A stretch of 64,000 nt of DNA from Arcicella sp034931005 (GTDB lineage: Bacteria; Bacteroidota; Bacteroidia; Cytophagales; Spirosomataceae). Where the stretch lies: contig NZ_JAYGIN010000014.1 of assembly GCF_034931005.1 (NCBI RefSeq), positions 189,641 to 253,640 of the forward strand, given 5' to 3'. Position numbers and translations under genes: made by a program. The notes under the pieces are model-generated. The model worked only from the letters and a program-made list of their open reading frames with translations, was not told where the DNA came from and did no database searches. The first letter of the stretch is position 1; the number at the start of each line of letters is the position of its first letter. Positions 1 through 8,176 of the stretch are shown here, piece by piece.

Positions 1-305
1 CAACATTAGGCGTTTGGGTATCGCACGGAGAAGGAAAATTCAATTTGCCAGCTTCAGAAGACCAATATAATATCGTTGCAAAATATGGTTATGAAAGTTA
101 TCCAGCCAATCCAAATGGTTCAGATTATAATACGGCTATGATGTGTGATGCTACGGGAAGACACTTAGTAATGATGCCTCATATTGAACGTTCAACTTTC
201 CCTTGGAACTGGGCAAATTATCCAGAAAGAGGACAAAAAGACGAAGTTTCTCCGTGGTTAGAGGCATTCGTGAATGCTAAAAAATGGATTGATGCTCAGG
301 CATAG
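1..305 (+). CDS. purL: Phosphoribosylformylglycinamidine synthase, C-terminal fragment (partial at window start)
   Basis: Only the last 100 or so residues are inside the window, read from base 3. They match the end of the glutamine amidotransferase domain of the large single-chain FGAM synthase, which turns FGAR, glutamine and ATP into FGAM in purine synthesis. Visible marks are the stretch HGEG near the start, NPNGS in the middle, and MMPHIERS, whose His and Glu belong to the Cys-His-Glu amidotransferase triad; the Cys lies upstream of the window. The ending SPWLEAFVNAKKW is typical of long PurL rather than of the stand-alone PurQ subunit. The long-PurL assignment is therefore likely but cannot be confirmed without upstream sequence. 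No clear terminator follows. Confidence 0.9.
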   Translation, partial: TLGVWVSHGEGKFNLPASEDQYNIVAKYGYESYPANPNGSDYNTAMMCDATGRHLVMMPHIERSTFPWNWANYPERGQKDEVSPWLEAFVNAKKWIDAQA

Positions 306-493
306 TAAGATTGATAGATTACGAAGAGAATCAAACAAAAAACTTTGAGTTTGATAGTTATTATAATGAAGCTATTTTTGCAACCCTGTTTAAACGGCTT
401 CAAGAACAAAAAATCTTCTTCGAGCATCAAATTTAAACTAAAAGTTTAAATTTGAATTAAATTTGAATTTAATAAACTATTCTAATTAAATAT
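306..493. other. Intergenic region after purL, no gene seen
   Basis: AT-rich spacer. The only structure noted is a weak inverted repeat of AAATTTAAACT type near 430-451. It has no U-run typical of a strong terminator and no TAnnTTTG promoter with a convincing -33 box. Confidence 0.4.
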
Positions 494-958
494 ATGGAAT
501 GTTTGTCAGTTAAATCTGAAATATCAGACACTTTTCGAAGTGTTAGAGATTTTTCGTTTCATGCGAAAAAAGAATCTTTGTATGACGAAGAAAAGATCAA
601 CGCATTTTTGGATACTATTTTAGAGTTTAAGCTAATTCTTGAAAAGAAAACAATGACGATTAATAACGTAATTGAAAAAATAGAAAAACTAACTTGGTAT
701 AATAATTTGGATGATGAATCTTTAATGCTAATCAACGATTTAATTTCCTCAATCAAAGATTTACATTCTACTTTAATTAGGCAGTATGTTTCTTTAAATA
801 TTATACGTTCTAAAGGAATAGCAAAAGAAGAATTAAAAAAATTTAAGATTGCCATTGATGATTTGAAAGAAACCTATCAAGACTTGGAGTCAGTATTTTT
901 CTTTTTGCCAGAGATTCCTAATTTTAAAGAAACTACAACCTTATTATCTGTCATTTGA
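494..958 (+). CDS. Hypothetical helical protein, first gene of a two-gene unit (antitoxin-like position)
   Basis: Not recognised as a known family. The 154-residue product is charged, has no signal peptide or membrane segment, and reads as almost entirely alpha-helical, with long runs of Lys, Glu, Ile and Leu and a helix-rich middle (about residues 35-130). Its stop codon shares one base with the ATG of the next gene (TGATG at 956-960), so the two are translationally coupled. The small size, tight overlap and a downstream partner that resembles a toxin suggest the upstream member of a toxin-antitoxin operon. That is inference from arrangement only. A helical chaperone or a partner protein is equally possible. 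It is AT-rich like its neighbour. Confidence 0.6.
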   Translation: MECLSVKSEISDTFRSVRDFSFHAKKESLYDEEKINAFLDTILEFKLILEKKTMTINNVIEKIEKLTWYNNLDDESLMLINDLISSIKDLHSTLIRQYVSLNIIRSKGIAKEELKKFKIAIDDLKETYQDLESVFFFLPEIPNFKETTTLLSVI

Positions 959-1362
959 TGAAAGTATTTTGTCTTGAAGAGTTTAAACTTGAATTTGAGA
1001 AACTAAGAAATAAAAAGTCATATAAATCAATTGAGAAAGATATAATAGATTACTTCTTTGGGAAAAGTGTTGAGGAGTTAAGTTCAGGAACAAGATTGAA
1101 TAATAGTATTGATGCTCCCTACATTAAAAAGCGTTTAAATGGTAGAGGAGGATTTCGGTGTTATTTTTTGTTGGTCATTAAAGATGAAAATCTTTATTTA
1201 ATGTTTGTTCATCCTAAGACAGGAACTTTAGGTTCTGATAACATAACTGACGAATCTAAAGCATATTTATACAGAAAAGTATATGAATGTATTGAAAATG
1301 AGAGTTTATACTTGTTAGAATTGAACACTGAGAATGATTCTATTAATTTTAAAAAAGTGTAA
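958..1362 (+). CDS. Hypothetical protein, possible RelE-like toxin, second gene of the unit
   Basis: A 134-residue protein. The ATG at 958 is preferred to the TTG at 955 because it overlaps the upstream stop by one base, the usual coupled arrangement. The N-terminus is helical and charged. The C-terminal half has a compact conserved-looking core (KKRLNGRGGFRCYFLLV, then MFVHPKTGTLGSDNITDES) consisting of short beta strands with basic residues. That resembles small endoribonuclease-type toxins in which a basic beta-sheet binds RNA. I recognise the pattern only loosely and cannot name a family. A strong hairpin terminator follows at 1421-1458, so the pair is a self-contained transcription unit. 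It could also be a small conserved protein with no toxin role. Confidence 0.55.
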   Translation: MKVFCLEEFKLEFEKLRNKKSYKSIEKDIIDYFFGKSVEELSSGTRLNNSIDAPYIKKRLNGRGGFRCYFLLVIKDENLYLMFVHPKTGTLGSDNITDESKAYLYRKVYECIENESLYLLELNTENDSINFKKV

Positions 1363-1420
1363 TATTTATTAAGTTATAAATTTGCTATCAGCTAAATAGT
1401 TTACATACTTGTTATATTTC

Positions 1421-1458
1421 AAAAGGCACAAAAGAACATTTCTTTTGTGCCTTTTTTT
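1421..1458 (+). terminator. Rho-independent terminator of the two-gene unit
   Basis: AAAGGCACAAAAGA, a short loop, then TCTTTTGTGCCTTT followed by a T-run. It is about 60 bases behind the stop at 1362. Confidence 0.85.
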
Positions 1459-1881
1459 AGTCTTTTTATCTGTGTATTGAATCCTTGAGGAAAATACAAA
1501 TTCAGCAGAAGTATAGTAATAATCTATTTGTTGATAGGAATTATCAATTTGACTTATGGTTTTTCTCCTTTTAAATTTGTGTCTATAAATTAGTAATTCA
1601 TGATATAGTTCTAAAAACAACGTTCTGTTGATTCATAGAGATTTTAAATCATCAAATGCTATTCACTAACACAAATAAAACAGCATTAGAGCAAGTCGGG
1701 CAGGATTTGTTTTAGTGCTTTTTTTATGATACAACTTTTGCTCTCTTAAATTGGTCATTATATCTACACATACCAAGAAAAGCAACATAATATGATATGT
1801 TTTTTTTAGAAATTAGCGTTCTTTGTAAGTAAAATTATCTCTCCAAAAACACAATCAATATTCACAACAAACAAAAATCGA
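1459..1881. other. Intergenic region with a second, orphan terminator
   Basis: No convincing gene. A minus-strand open frame at 1369-1620 runs across the terminator above and has no family resemblance, so it is not called. The stretch contains the terminator at 1682-1725 and then AT-rich DNA leading to the TonB receptor gene. Confidence 0.5.
1682..1725 (+). terminator. Orphan strand-specific terminator hairpin
   Basis: A 16-bp stem (AGCATTAGAGCAAGTC with GATTTGTTTTAGTGCT) around a 6-base loop GGGCAG, followed by seven T. Four of the pairs are G-U wobbles in plus-strand RNA. In minus-strand RNA the same positions would be A-C mismatches, so the hairpin is meant for plus-strand transcripts. 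The nearest upstream plus-strand gene already has its own terminator, so this one may end a small RNA. Confidence 0.75.
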
Positions 1882-4308
1882 ATGTTTAAAAAATTACGAT
1901 TCGTATTACTTACTAATCTTCTAACTTATTGCTTGATTTTCATTGCTTTATCAGATATTTCTGCTCAAAATAGAGAAATACAATTGCCAATGTTAGATGG
2001 AAAAGTGACAGACTCTAAAACTGGAGAGCCTATTGCAGGAGCAACTATTTCATTAGATTTTAAAAAGACAGGAATTACTACTGACACGGCTGGTTATTAT
2101 CAATTGTATCTACCTATTGGCGAGTATATTATCAAGGTAAGTCATGTTGGATATAAGCCTTTTAGAATTAAATTGATGTTGACTTCCGACAAAAAAATGG
2201 ATGTTCAGTTAGAGGATGTAACCAAAACTTTAGAGGAAGTTATCGTGTCAAGTCAGGCTACACGGAAAGATATTCAAACGCCTTCTTTGGGGGTAACGCT
2301 TTTGAGTATCAAGGGAATCAAAAAACTTCCTGCCATGATGGGCGAAGTGGATGTTATTCGTTCCCTCCAAACGCTTCCAGGTGTATCTTCTGTTGGTGAA
2401 GGCTCAAACGGAATTAATGTTCGTGGAGGAGCAATTGACCAGAATTTAATCTTCATCGACGAAGCCCCCGTTTTTAATCCGACGCACCTTTTTGGCTTAT
2501 TTTCTGTATTTGCCTCTGATGCCATTCGTGAGCTGGAGCTTTACAAAGGTGGTGTGCCTGCTCGTTTTGGTGGTAGAACCGCTTCTATTTTAGATATTAA
2601 AATGATTGAACCCAATCTGGAAAAATTTAAAATGTCGGGAGGAATAGGTCTGGTTTCAAACCGTGCTATGGTTGAGGTGCCAATCATCAAAGATAAATTA
2701 TCTATTTTGGCAGCAGGACGTTTATCTTACAATGACTTTTGGTTTAAACTTTTAGGTTCAGACAACATCAAAAATACACGTGCTAATTTTTATGATTTGG
2801 CAACGAAGGTTTTCTATCGTCCAAATAAAAATAACACTCTTTCATTGTCAACATATATAAGCCACGACTATTATCAGGTGGATTCTTTGTTTAGTTTAGA
2901 TAATGTGATTGCCAGACAAACGCAATTTAATTATGGACACCTCAATTTTTCAGGACGTTGGAGCCATTACTTCAATACACGTTTGAGTATGGATGTTTTG
3001 GGTGTTGTAAGTAATTACAAAACTCGTACTTTTTCGCCAGATAGTGTTAATAGAATTGATTTGGGCAATAATATCAATTATAAAAATGTAAAAGTCAATT
3101 TTGATTTTAATCCGAATGATAATCATAAAATCAATTTTGGCTTGTCGGGAGTACGTTATGATATTTCTCCAGGAACACTAAATAAAGATATAAAATCAAG
3201 AATTGCTACTGTCATTTTACCTGATGAGCAATCAATGGAATTGGCGGCATTTGTGGATGATGAATATAAAGTAAGTAAGAAATTTACGATACAAGCAGGG
3301 CTTCGTTATGCGTTTTTTATGAATTTAGGCCCATATTCAATCAGAAAATATATTGACGGACAACCCCTAACAACTAATTCTCAGATTGGAATTGAAGAAA
3401 TAGCAAGCGGTTCAATCGAAAAAAGTTATGGTGGCATTGAACCAAGAATTGCGATGAAATATTCAATTGGTGAAAATTCGACTATAAAATTGGGCTATAA
3501 CAGAATGCAACAATTTATTCAGTTGCTTTCTAATAACACAACGCCTTTGCCAACTGCTCGTTGGAAAACCTCTGATACCTACATAAAGCCTCAACGAAGT
3601 GATTTTATCTCTTTAGGATATTTCAAGAATATCAAAGAAAACGTTTATGAGTTGTCGGCAGAAGGATATTACCGTGAAACCAATCATGTTTTGGATTATA
3701 TTTCAGGAGCTAATTTACAACTGAATAATGCTATCGAAACTCAAATTGTATCAGGTCAAGCAAAGGCTTATGGTTTAGAATTGATGCTTACCAAAAAACG
3801 TGGTGAAATGAGTGGCTGGATTAGTTATACGTATGCTCGTTCATTACAACAAGTACGTGGGGATTATCCAGAATTACAACAAATTGCACAAGGAAATTGG
3901 TATCCATCTAACTACGACAAACCGCATACCGTAAACGCAATGGTTAATATTCAGCCAACAAAACACCATAGTTTTGCTTTTACTTTTGCTTATAATACTG
4001 GTCGTCCGTTCTCATCACCTTCTGGTTTGTTTCAATTAGATAATAAAAAATATCCTGTTTATGAAACTCGTAATAATGACCGTATTTCAGATTATCATCG
4101 CCTTGATTTTTCTTGGACAATCACCAATCCAAGTTTGAAAGAACAACGTTGGGAGGGAAGTTGGACATTTACAGTTTATAATCTCTACGGACGAAAAAAT
4201 GCGTATTCAGTGTTCTTTAAACCAGTACCTGCAGGTATAAGAGCTTACGAGTTGAGCGTTTTTGGTGCTCCACTTATTTCATTAACATACAATTTTAAAT
4301 TTTTGTAG
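1882..4308 (+). CDS. TonB-dependent outer membrane receptor with N-terminal carboxypeptidase-like domain
   Basis: An 808-residue outer membrane transporter. The signal peptide (about residues 1-28, ending SAQN) is followed by a carboxypeptidase-D regulatory-like beta-sandwich (about 33-115; GKVTDSKTGEPIAGATI). Next come a plug domain (about 140-250; the segment GINVRGGAIDQNLIFIDEAP is typical) and a long beta-barrel that ends in aromatic residues (NFKFL). It imports a ligand across the outer membrane using TonB energy; the ligand cannot be read from sequence. It is followed after 148 bases by a DUF4249 lipoprotein, the usual partner of this receptor subclass. It is not a SusC: the length is short for SusC and no SusD neighbour exists. 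Confidence 0.9.
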   Translation: MFKKLRFVLLTNLLTYCLIFIALSDISAQNREIQLPMLDGKVTDSKTGEPIAGATISLDFKKTGITTDTAGYYQLYLPIGEYIIKVSHVGYKPFRIKLMLTSDKKMDVQLEDVTKTLEEVIVSSQATRKDIQTPSLGVTLLSIKGIKKLPAMMGEVDVIRSLQTLPGVSSVGEGSNGINVRGGAIDQNLIFIDEAPVFNPTHLFGLFSVFASDAIRELELYKGGVPARFGGRTASILDIKMIEPNLEKFKMSGGIGLVSNRAMVEVPIIKDKLSILAAGRLSYNDFWFKLLGSDNIKNTRANFYDLATKVFYRPNKNNTLSLSTYISHDYYQVDSLFSLDNVIARQTQFNYGHLNFSGRWSHYFNTRLSMDVLGVVSNYKTRTFSPDSVNRIDLGNNINYKNVKVNFDFNPNDNHKINFGLSGVRYDISPGTLNKDIKSRIATVILPDEQSMELAAFVDDEYKVSKKFTIQAGLRYAFFMNLGPYSIRKYIDGQPLTTNSQIGIEEIASGSIEKSYGGIEPRIAMKYSIGENSTIKLGYNRMQQFIQLLSNNTTPLPTARWKTSDTYIKPQRSDFISLGYFKNIKENVYELSAEGYYRETNHVLDYISGANLQLNNAIETQIVSGQAKAYGLELMLTKKRGEMSGWISYTYARSLQQVRGDYPELQQIAQGNWYPSNYDKPHTVNAMVNIQPTKHHSFAFTFAYNTGRPFSSPSGLFQLDNKKYPVYETRNNDRISDYHRLDFSWTITNPSLKEQRWEGSWTFTVYNLYGRKNAYSVFFKPVPAGIRAYELSVFGAPLISLTYNFKFL

Positions 4309-4456
4309 AAGTAATAAGGTTTATTAGTGGCTTTGCAAAATAGTATGTAAGGTTTTGATTTACAGTTAATTATTGTTTTTTAAATTATCTGAAAATAATC
4401 AATGCTCAGTATTGAGTTACTAATACCCATTTACCGATACTTCAGAAACAATACTT

Positions 4457-5596
4457 ATGAAAAAGAAATTTCCAATATATCTAATATTATTATTACTTCT
4501 CGTTGGTTCTTGCATTACGCCAATTACAGACTTTACACAAGTCTCTTCGCAAAGTTTTTTAGCGGTTGAGGCTGCGTTGACAGACCAATTTGGACCACAC
4601 AAAGTGCGTTTATATATGTCTTCGGATAAATTGACAGGTAGTTTTTTTACCCCTGTTACCAAAGCCAAAGTATATATTTTAGATGATAAAGGTGTCAGAC
4701 AAGACTTTACCGAAGTAACAACTTCAAAGGGTACATATTTGTCATCCTCCAATTTTGCAGGTCGTGTAGGCGGACGTTATGTTTTAAATATTGAAACTAC
4801 GGAAGGGAAAAAATATCAATCAGTAGCTGAAACGATGAAAGCTGTGCCTGAAATTGAAAATTTAATTACTCGTTTTGAAGTGCAAGATAATTATGCAAAA
4901 GGTGATGCTCGTCGTGCAGGTTTTAATGTTTATCTCGATTTTCAAGACCCCAATACCACAGGAGACAACTATCAATGGTACTGGAAGCATTATCAACGAG
5001 CAGATATTTGTGAAACTTGTGTAGGCGGAAGTTATAATTTTAGATTGAATGCCTGTGTACAACCTGCTATTCCAACAGAGCAAACGTTGAGTTATAAATG
5101 TGCAGGTGATTGTTGGGACATTAGTTTTTCAACGGATTTGAATATTCTTTCAGATTCTTATTTGAATGGGCAGAGAATTACGGGAAAATTGGTCGCAAGA
5201 ATCCCATTTGATGGTACGTCTCCTTATTATTTACAATTAGAACAAAGAGCAATTACTGCTAATTCTTATAATTATTACCAAAGTTTAAAAGCTCAAACCC
5301 AAAATAATGGAACCTTATTTGATGTTCCTGCTGAAACTCGTTTTAGCTTCAATATCAAATCAATCACAAATCCAGAAGAGAAAATTTTAGGTGTTTTTGA
5401 TGTTTTTGCCGTTCGTAAAAGAATATTTTATATCGACAGAAATCCAGCCAATACGCAAGGAGAATTACCAATTCCGAGATATACTTTGGGCGAAATATTT
5501 GCTTGTCCTCCAGGTTCAATAAATTGTCAAGACTTGATACAATGTACCGATGGGGTATATCGTACGCCTTTCAAACCAGTAGGCTGGAAAGAATAA
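4457..5596 (+). CDS. DUF4249 family lipoprotein
   Basis: A 379-residue protein with a lipoprotein signal: a hydrophobic stretch ending VGSC puts the lipidated Cys at residue 19. The body resembles DUF4249, a Bacteroidota family nearly always encoded next to a TonB receptor of the type upstream. It is presumably a surface-exposed accessory protein that helps capture the ligand. An N-terminal beta-sandwich (about 30-120; VEAALTDQFGPHKVRLYMS) precedes a central region with six Cys (about residues 175-220, including CETC and CAGDC) that could form disulfides or bind metal. The start ATG is clear. No terminator separates it from ferrochelatase, which starts 76 bases downstream, so co-transcription is possible. 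Confidence 0.85.
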   Translation: MKKKFPIYLILLLLLVGSCITPITDFTQVSSQSFLAVEAALTDQFGPHKVRLYMSSDKLTGSFFTPVTKAKVYILDDKGVRQDFTEVTTSKGTYLSSSNFAGRVGGRYVLNIETTEGKKYQSVAETMKAVPEIENLITRFEVQDNYAKGDARRAGFNVYLDFQDPNTTGDNYQWYWKHYQRADICETCVGGSYNFRLNACVQPAIPTEQTLSYKCAGDCWDISFSTDLNILSDSYLNGQRITGKLVARIPFDGTSPYYLQLEQRAITANSYNYYQSLKAQTQNNGTLFDVPAETRFSFNIKSITNPEEKILGVFDVFAVRKRIFYIDRNPANTQGELPIPRYTLGEIFACPPGSINCQDLIQCTDGVYRTPFKPVGWKE

Positions 5597-5672
5597 ATAA
5601 ACAAAGTAAAGTATTTTATGGTTAATTTTGAGTCTGATTAGACATAATAACCGTAAGTCTTATAAAAACATT

Positions 5673-6737
5673 ATGCAAACCATTGAACCACAAACATTGT
5701 CAGAGTCTCAACAAAAAATGAAATTTAAAACAGGTGTATTGATTGTCAATCTGGGTACTCCTGATTCTCCTAATACACCCGATGTTCGTAAATATCTTCG
5801 TGAATTTTTGATGGATGGACGAGTGATTGATATTCCTGCTATTGGTCGCTGGCCTTTAGTAAATTTGATTATTGCTCCATTTCGTTCTCCTAAATCGGCT
5901 AAAATTTATAAAGAATTATGGGAAGATAGAGGTTCACCGCTTAAATTTTATGGAGAAGATGTTGAGAAAATGCTTCAAGATAGATTAGGCGAAGACTATG
6001 TTGTAAAATTGGCAATGCGTTATCAGTCGCCAAGTATGGATGATGCTTTAGAGCAGTTCAAAAAATCTGGTTTTCAGAAAATTATTGTCGTGCCGTTTTT
6101 CCCTCAATACGCTTCCGCAAGTACGGGTTCAGTGTTTGAAAAAACCATGAAAATAATGTCAGGATGGCAAATTATTCCCGAAGTAAAATTCACGAATACT
6201 TTTTTTGACCACCCTAAATTTATACAACATTTTGCCGATACTGCCCGAAAATATATGGCAGAAACCAATTTTGAGCATTTCCTTTTTAGCTATCACGGAT
6301 TGCCAGAAAGACAAATGACCAAAGGTGATTGTACTGGAAATACTTGTAAATTTGGCTCTTGTTGTGATACCTTGCATTCAATGAATCAATATTGTTACAG
6401 AGCTCAATGTTTTGCTACAACACGATTGATGGTAAAGGAATTAGGTTTGAAAGAAGGAACATATACAACCGCATTTCAATCTCGTTTGGGCAGTGACCCT
6501 TGGATAAAACCATATACCGATGATGTTATCAAGGATTTAGCAAAAGCAGGAACAAAGAGTGTTTTGGCATTTTCGCCAGCTTTTGTTTCGGATTGTTTGG
6601 AAACTACTATTGAAGTAGGAGAGGAGTATAAAGAGATTTTTGAAGAAAATGGCGGTGAACATTGGCAATTAGTGGAAAGCCTTAATAATTCACCACTTTG
6701 GGTAGATTTATTAGAAGATTTAGTAAGAAAATCTTAA
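5673..6737 (+). CDS. hemH: Ferrochelatase
   Basis: Inserts iron into protoporphyrin IX (or coproporphyrin III) in heme synthesis. The ATG at 5673 is chosen over a TTG at 5628; it gives 354 residues, near the usual family length. The N-terminal VLIVNLGTPDSP and the catalytic SYHGLPERQ (about residues 206-214) are diagnostic. Directly after the catalytic His come six Cys within 27 residues (about 220-246: CTGNTC, SCC, C, C). Cys-rich segments of this kind in other ferrochelatases can hold a [2Fe-2S] cluster; whether these do is not known. The C-terminus keeps the conserved FVSDCLETTIE motif. It lies behind a TonB receptor/DUF4249 pair, so an iron- or porphyrin-related role for that receptor is possible but unproven. 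Confidence 0.95.
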   Translation: MQTIEPQTLSESQQKMKFKTGVLIVNLGTPDSPNTPDVRKYLREFLMDGRVIDIPAIGRWPLVNLIIAPFRSPKSAKIYKELWEDRGSPLKFYGEDVEKMLQDRLGEDYVVKLAMRYQSPSMDDALEQFKKSGFQKIIVVPFFPQYASASTGSVFEKTMKIMSGWQIIPEVKFTNTFFDHPKFIQHFADTARKYMAETNFEHFLFSYHGLPERQMTKGDCTGNTCKFGSCCDTLHSMNQYCYRAQCFATTRLMVKELGLKEGTYTTAFQSRLGSDPWIKPYTDDVIKDLAKAGTKSVLAFSPAFVSDCLETTIEVGEEYKEIFEENGGEHWQLVESLNNSPLWVDLLEDLVRKS

Positions 6738-6768
6738 TTGATAATGCAGTGAATTTGCTAAATAAAAA

Positions 6769-6909
6769 CGGAATAAACGATTATTCCCCGCACAACCGCC
6801 GACAGGGCGAAAAGCCGCTGTCGGGGTGTCGGACTTAACCCTGACAGCGTTTTTTTATCCACAATGGAATTGCCCGTCAGCGGTTTGCGTAAATAAGTAC
6901 ATTGTTCCG
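6769..6909. mobile_element. MITE-like element 1 (CGGAA...TTCCG ends, GC-rich core)
   Basis: 141 bp, starting CGGAA and ending TTCCG. Measured inward, both ends fit TGCG-N15-TTCCG (left end read on the opposite strand). The core is an imperfect GC-rich palindrome built from CCGNCAGGG motifs, the same core as the element at 63859. The 8-mer AAATAAAA lies at 6760-6767 and again at 6910-6917, with one extra A on the left, consistent with a target duplication. Confidence 0.7.
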
Positions 6910-6915
6910 AAATAA

Positions 6916-6965
6916 AATTCACAAAAATGGCACGAATTCAAAAGTTCGTGCCATTTTTGTGAATT
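6916..6965. repeat. Perfect 21-bp inverted repeat (hairpin)
   Basis: Arms AATTCACAAAAATGGCACGA(A) at 6916-6936 and 6945-6965 with an 8-base loop. There is no T-run after the stem. It may be the original transcription end of hemH, now sandwiched between two inserted elements. Confidence 0.8.
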
Positions 6966-6976
6966 CAATTTATTTA

Positions 6977-7162
6977 TGGAACTATAAAGCGTTTTTCGCA
7001 AGATAAAATTAGACCACGGATTTCACAGATTTAACAGATTTACACTGGGACGCACAGTCTGATAAAATCAAGAATAATCTGACTGTCCGTCCCAGTGTAA
7101 ATCCGTCGAATCTGTTAAATCTGTGGTCTAATCTTGTCTGCGACAAATAGTTTATACTTCCG
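6977..7162. mobile_element. MITE-like element 2 (palindromic core of CCACGGATTTCACAG type)
   Basis: 186 bp, starting TGGAA and ending TTCCG. Both ends fit TGCG-N15-TTCC(G/A). It is exactly flanked by the direct repeat TTTATTTA (6969-6976 and 7163-7170). The core is a long inverted repeat carrying ACCACGGATTTCACAGATTT and TACACTGGGACG on one arm and their complements on the other. Same ends as elements 1, 3 and 4 but an unrelated core. Confidence 0.75.
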
Positions 7163-7229
7163 TTTATTTATTGAAAGATAATTACTTGTACAAACCAATC
7201 GACCAATAACCGATTTCCAATAACCACTT

Positions 7230-8123
7230 ATGATTTACTTAGCCCTCAGCGTATTTTTCTCCGTTTTATTGCTCATTAACTTTCGTGTTCATCCACGTTT
7301 TGGGGTTAATACTTTTCAAGCAATTATTCTCAATTATCCTGTTTGCTTTTTAACAGGTTTAATTTTCTTACCAAGTACCCAACATTTTTCAGTTGATTTT
7401 ACCCAACCTTCTACGCTTTTTGCCATGCTTTTGGGTGTGGGTTTTGTGGTAACTTTTTTGTTATCAGGCATATCAACGCAAAGAATGGGCATTACAGCTA
7501 CTTCATTGGCAAATAATATCTCTTTGGTAATTCCTGTGATTTTTAGTTTAGTTGTATTAAAAACAAGTCAAAATTTTGATGGATTAAACTATTTGGGTTT
7601 AGTCTTAGCCATCGTTGCAGTTGTTTTAAGTACCCTAAAAAAAGAAGAAAATACAGAAAGTCGTTCCGTAAAAACTTCCGATTGGTTGTTGCCGATTGTC
7701 GTATTTACGATGTACGGAATTACTAATACAACCTTCAATTTCTTGAATGCCAAATACGTAACTGCTTCTGGAAATACCATTCCTTTTACCTTAACTATTT
7801 TGATAGGCTCAATTGTTTTTGGAGGTATTGTCTTGATTTTGAGAATAATACAAGGGAAAGAAAAGTTAGAATTGAAAAGTCTTTGGGCAGCTTTTCCATT
7901 AGGCATTCCTAATTTTTTATCATTCTATTTTTTATTGAAAGCCTTAGATGCTTTTCAGAATAACGGAGCGTTTGTTTTGCCGATTTATAATATCAGCGTA
8001 ATTCTAATTTCTGCTTTGATAGCCTTGATTTTCTTCCAAGAAAAACTGTCAAATCTTAATAAAGTTGGATTGGCTTTAGCAGTTATCGCCATCGGATTGA
8101 TTTCGTATCAAGGACTTTTGTAA
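7230..8123 (+). CDS. DMT superfamily (EamA-like) transporter
   Basis: A 297-residue inner membrane protein with about ten hydrophobic segments spread over its length, in the two-times-five pattern of drug/metabolite transporters. The family exports or imports small metabolites, amino acids or drugs; the substrate cannot be inferred here. The first half ends in a Lys/Glu-rich cytoplasmic loop (LKKEENTESRSVK, about residues 131-145). The second half ends in the typical helix with VLISALIALIFFQEKL. The ATG lies just behind a short run of CCAATAACC-type repeats. It is followed after 53 bases by the Coq4-like gene on the same strand, possibly in one transcript. Confidence 0.85.
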   Translation: MIYLALSVFFSVLLLINFRVHPRFGVNTFQAIILNYPVCFLTGLIFLPSTQHFSVDFTQPSTLFAMLLGVGFVVTFLLSGISTQRMGITATSLANNISLVIPVIFSLVVLKTSQNFDGLNYLGLVLAIVAVVLSTLKKEENTESRSVKTSDWLLPIVVFTMYGITNTTFNFLNAKYVTASGNTIPFTLTILIGSIVFGGIVLILRIIQGKEKLELKSLWAAFPLGIPNFLSFYFLLKALDAFQNNGAFVLPIYNISVILISALIALIFFQEKLSNLNKVGLALAVIAIGLISYQGLL

Positions 8124-8176
8124 CACGGACAGTCTTATTCGAAGTGATATTAGACAATAAACAAACTTGAAAACTT

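Larger units (their letters stand above)
6738..7229. other. Repeat-filled intergenic region between hemH and the DMT transporter gene
   Basis: No gene. It holds two MITE-like elements (6769-6909 and 6977-7162) on either side of a perfect 21-bp hairpin (6916-6965). It ends with short CCAATAACC-type repeats (about 7193-7226) just before the transporter start. Confidence 0.8.

Noticed and set aside
1369..1620. Minus-strand open frame of 83 codons
   Set aside because: It crosses a strong plus-strand terminator, shows no family resemblance and has composition typical of random AT-rich DNA.
5628..5672. Upstream TTG start for ferrochelatase
   Set aside because: The extra 15 residues are not family-like; the ATG at 5673 gives normal length.
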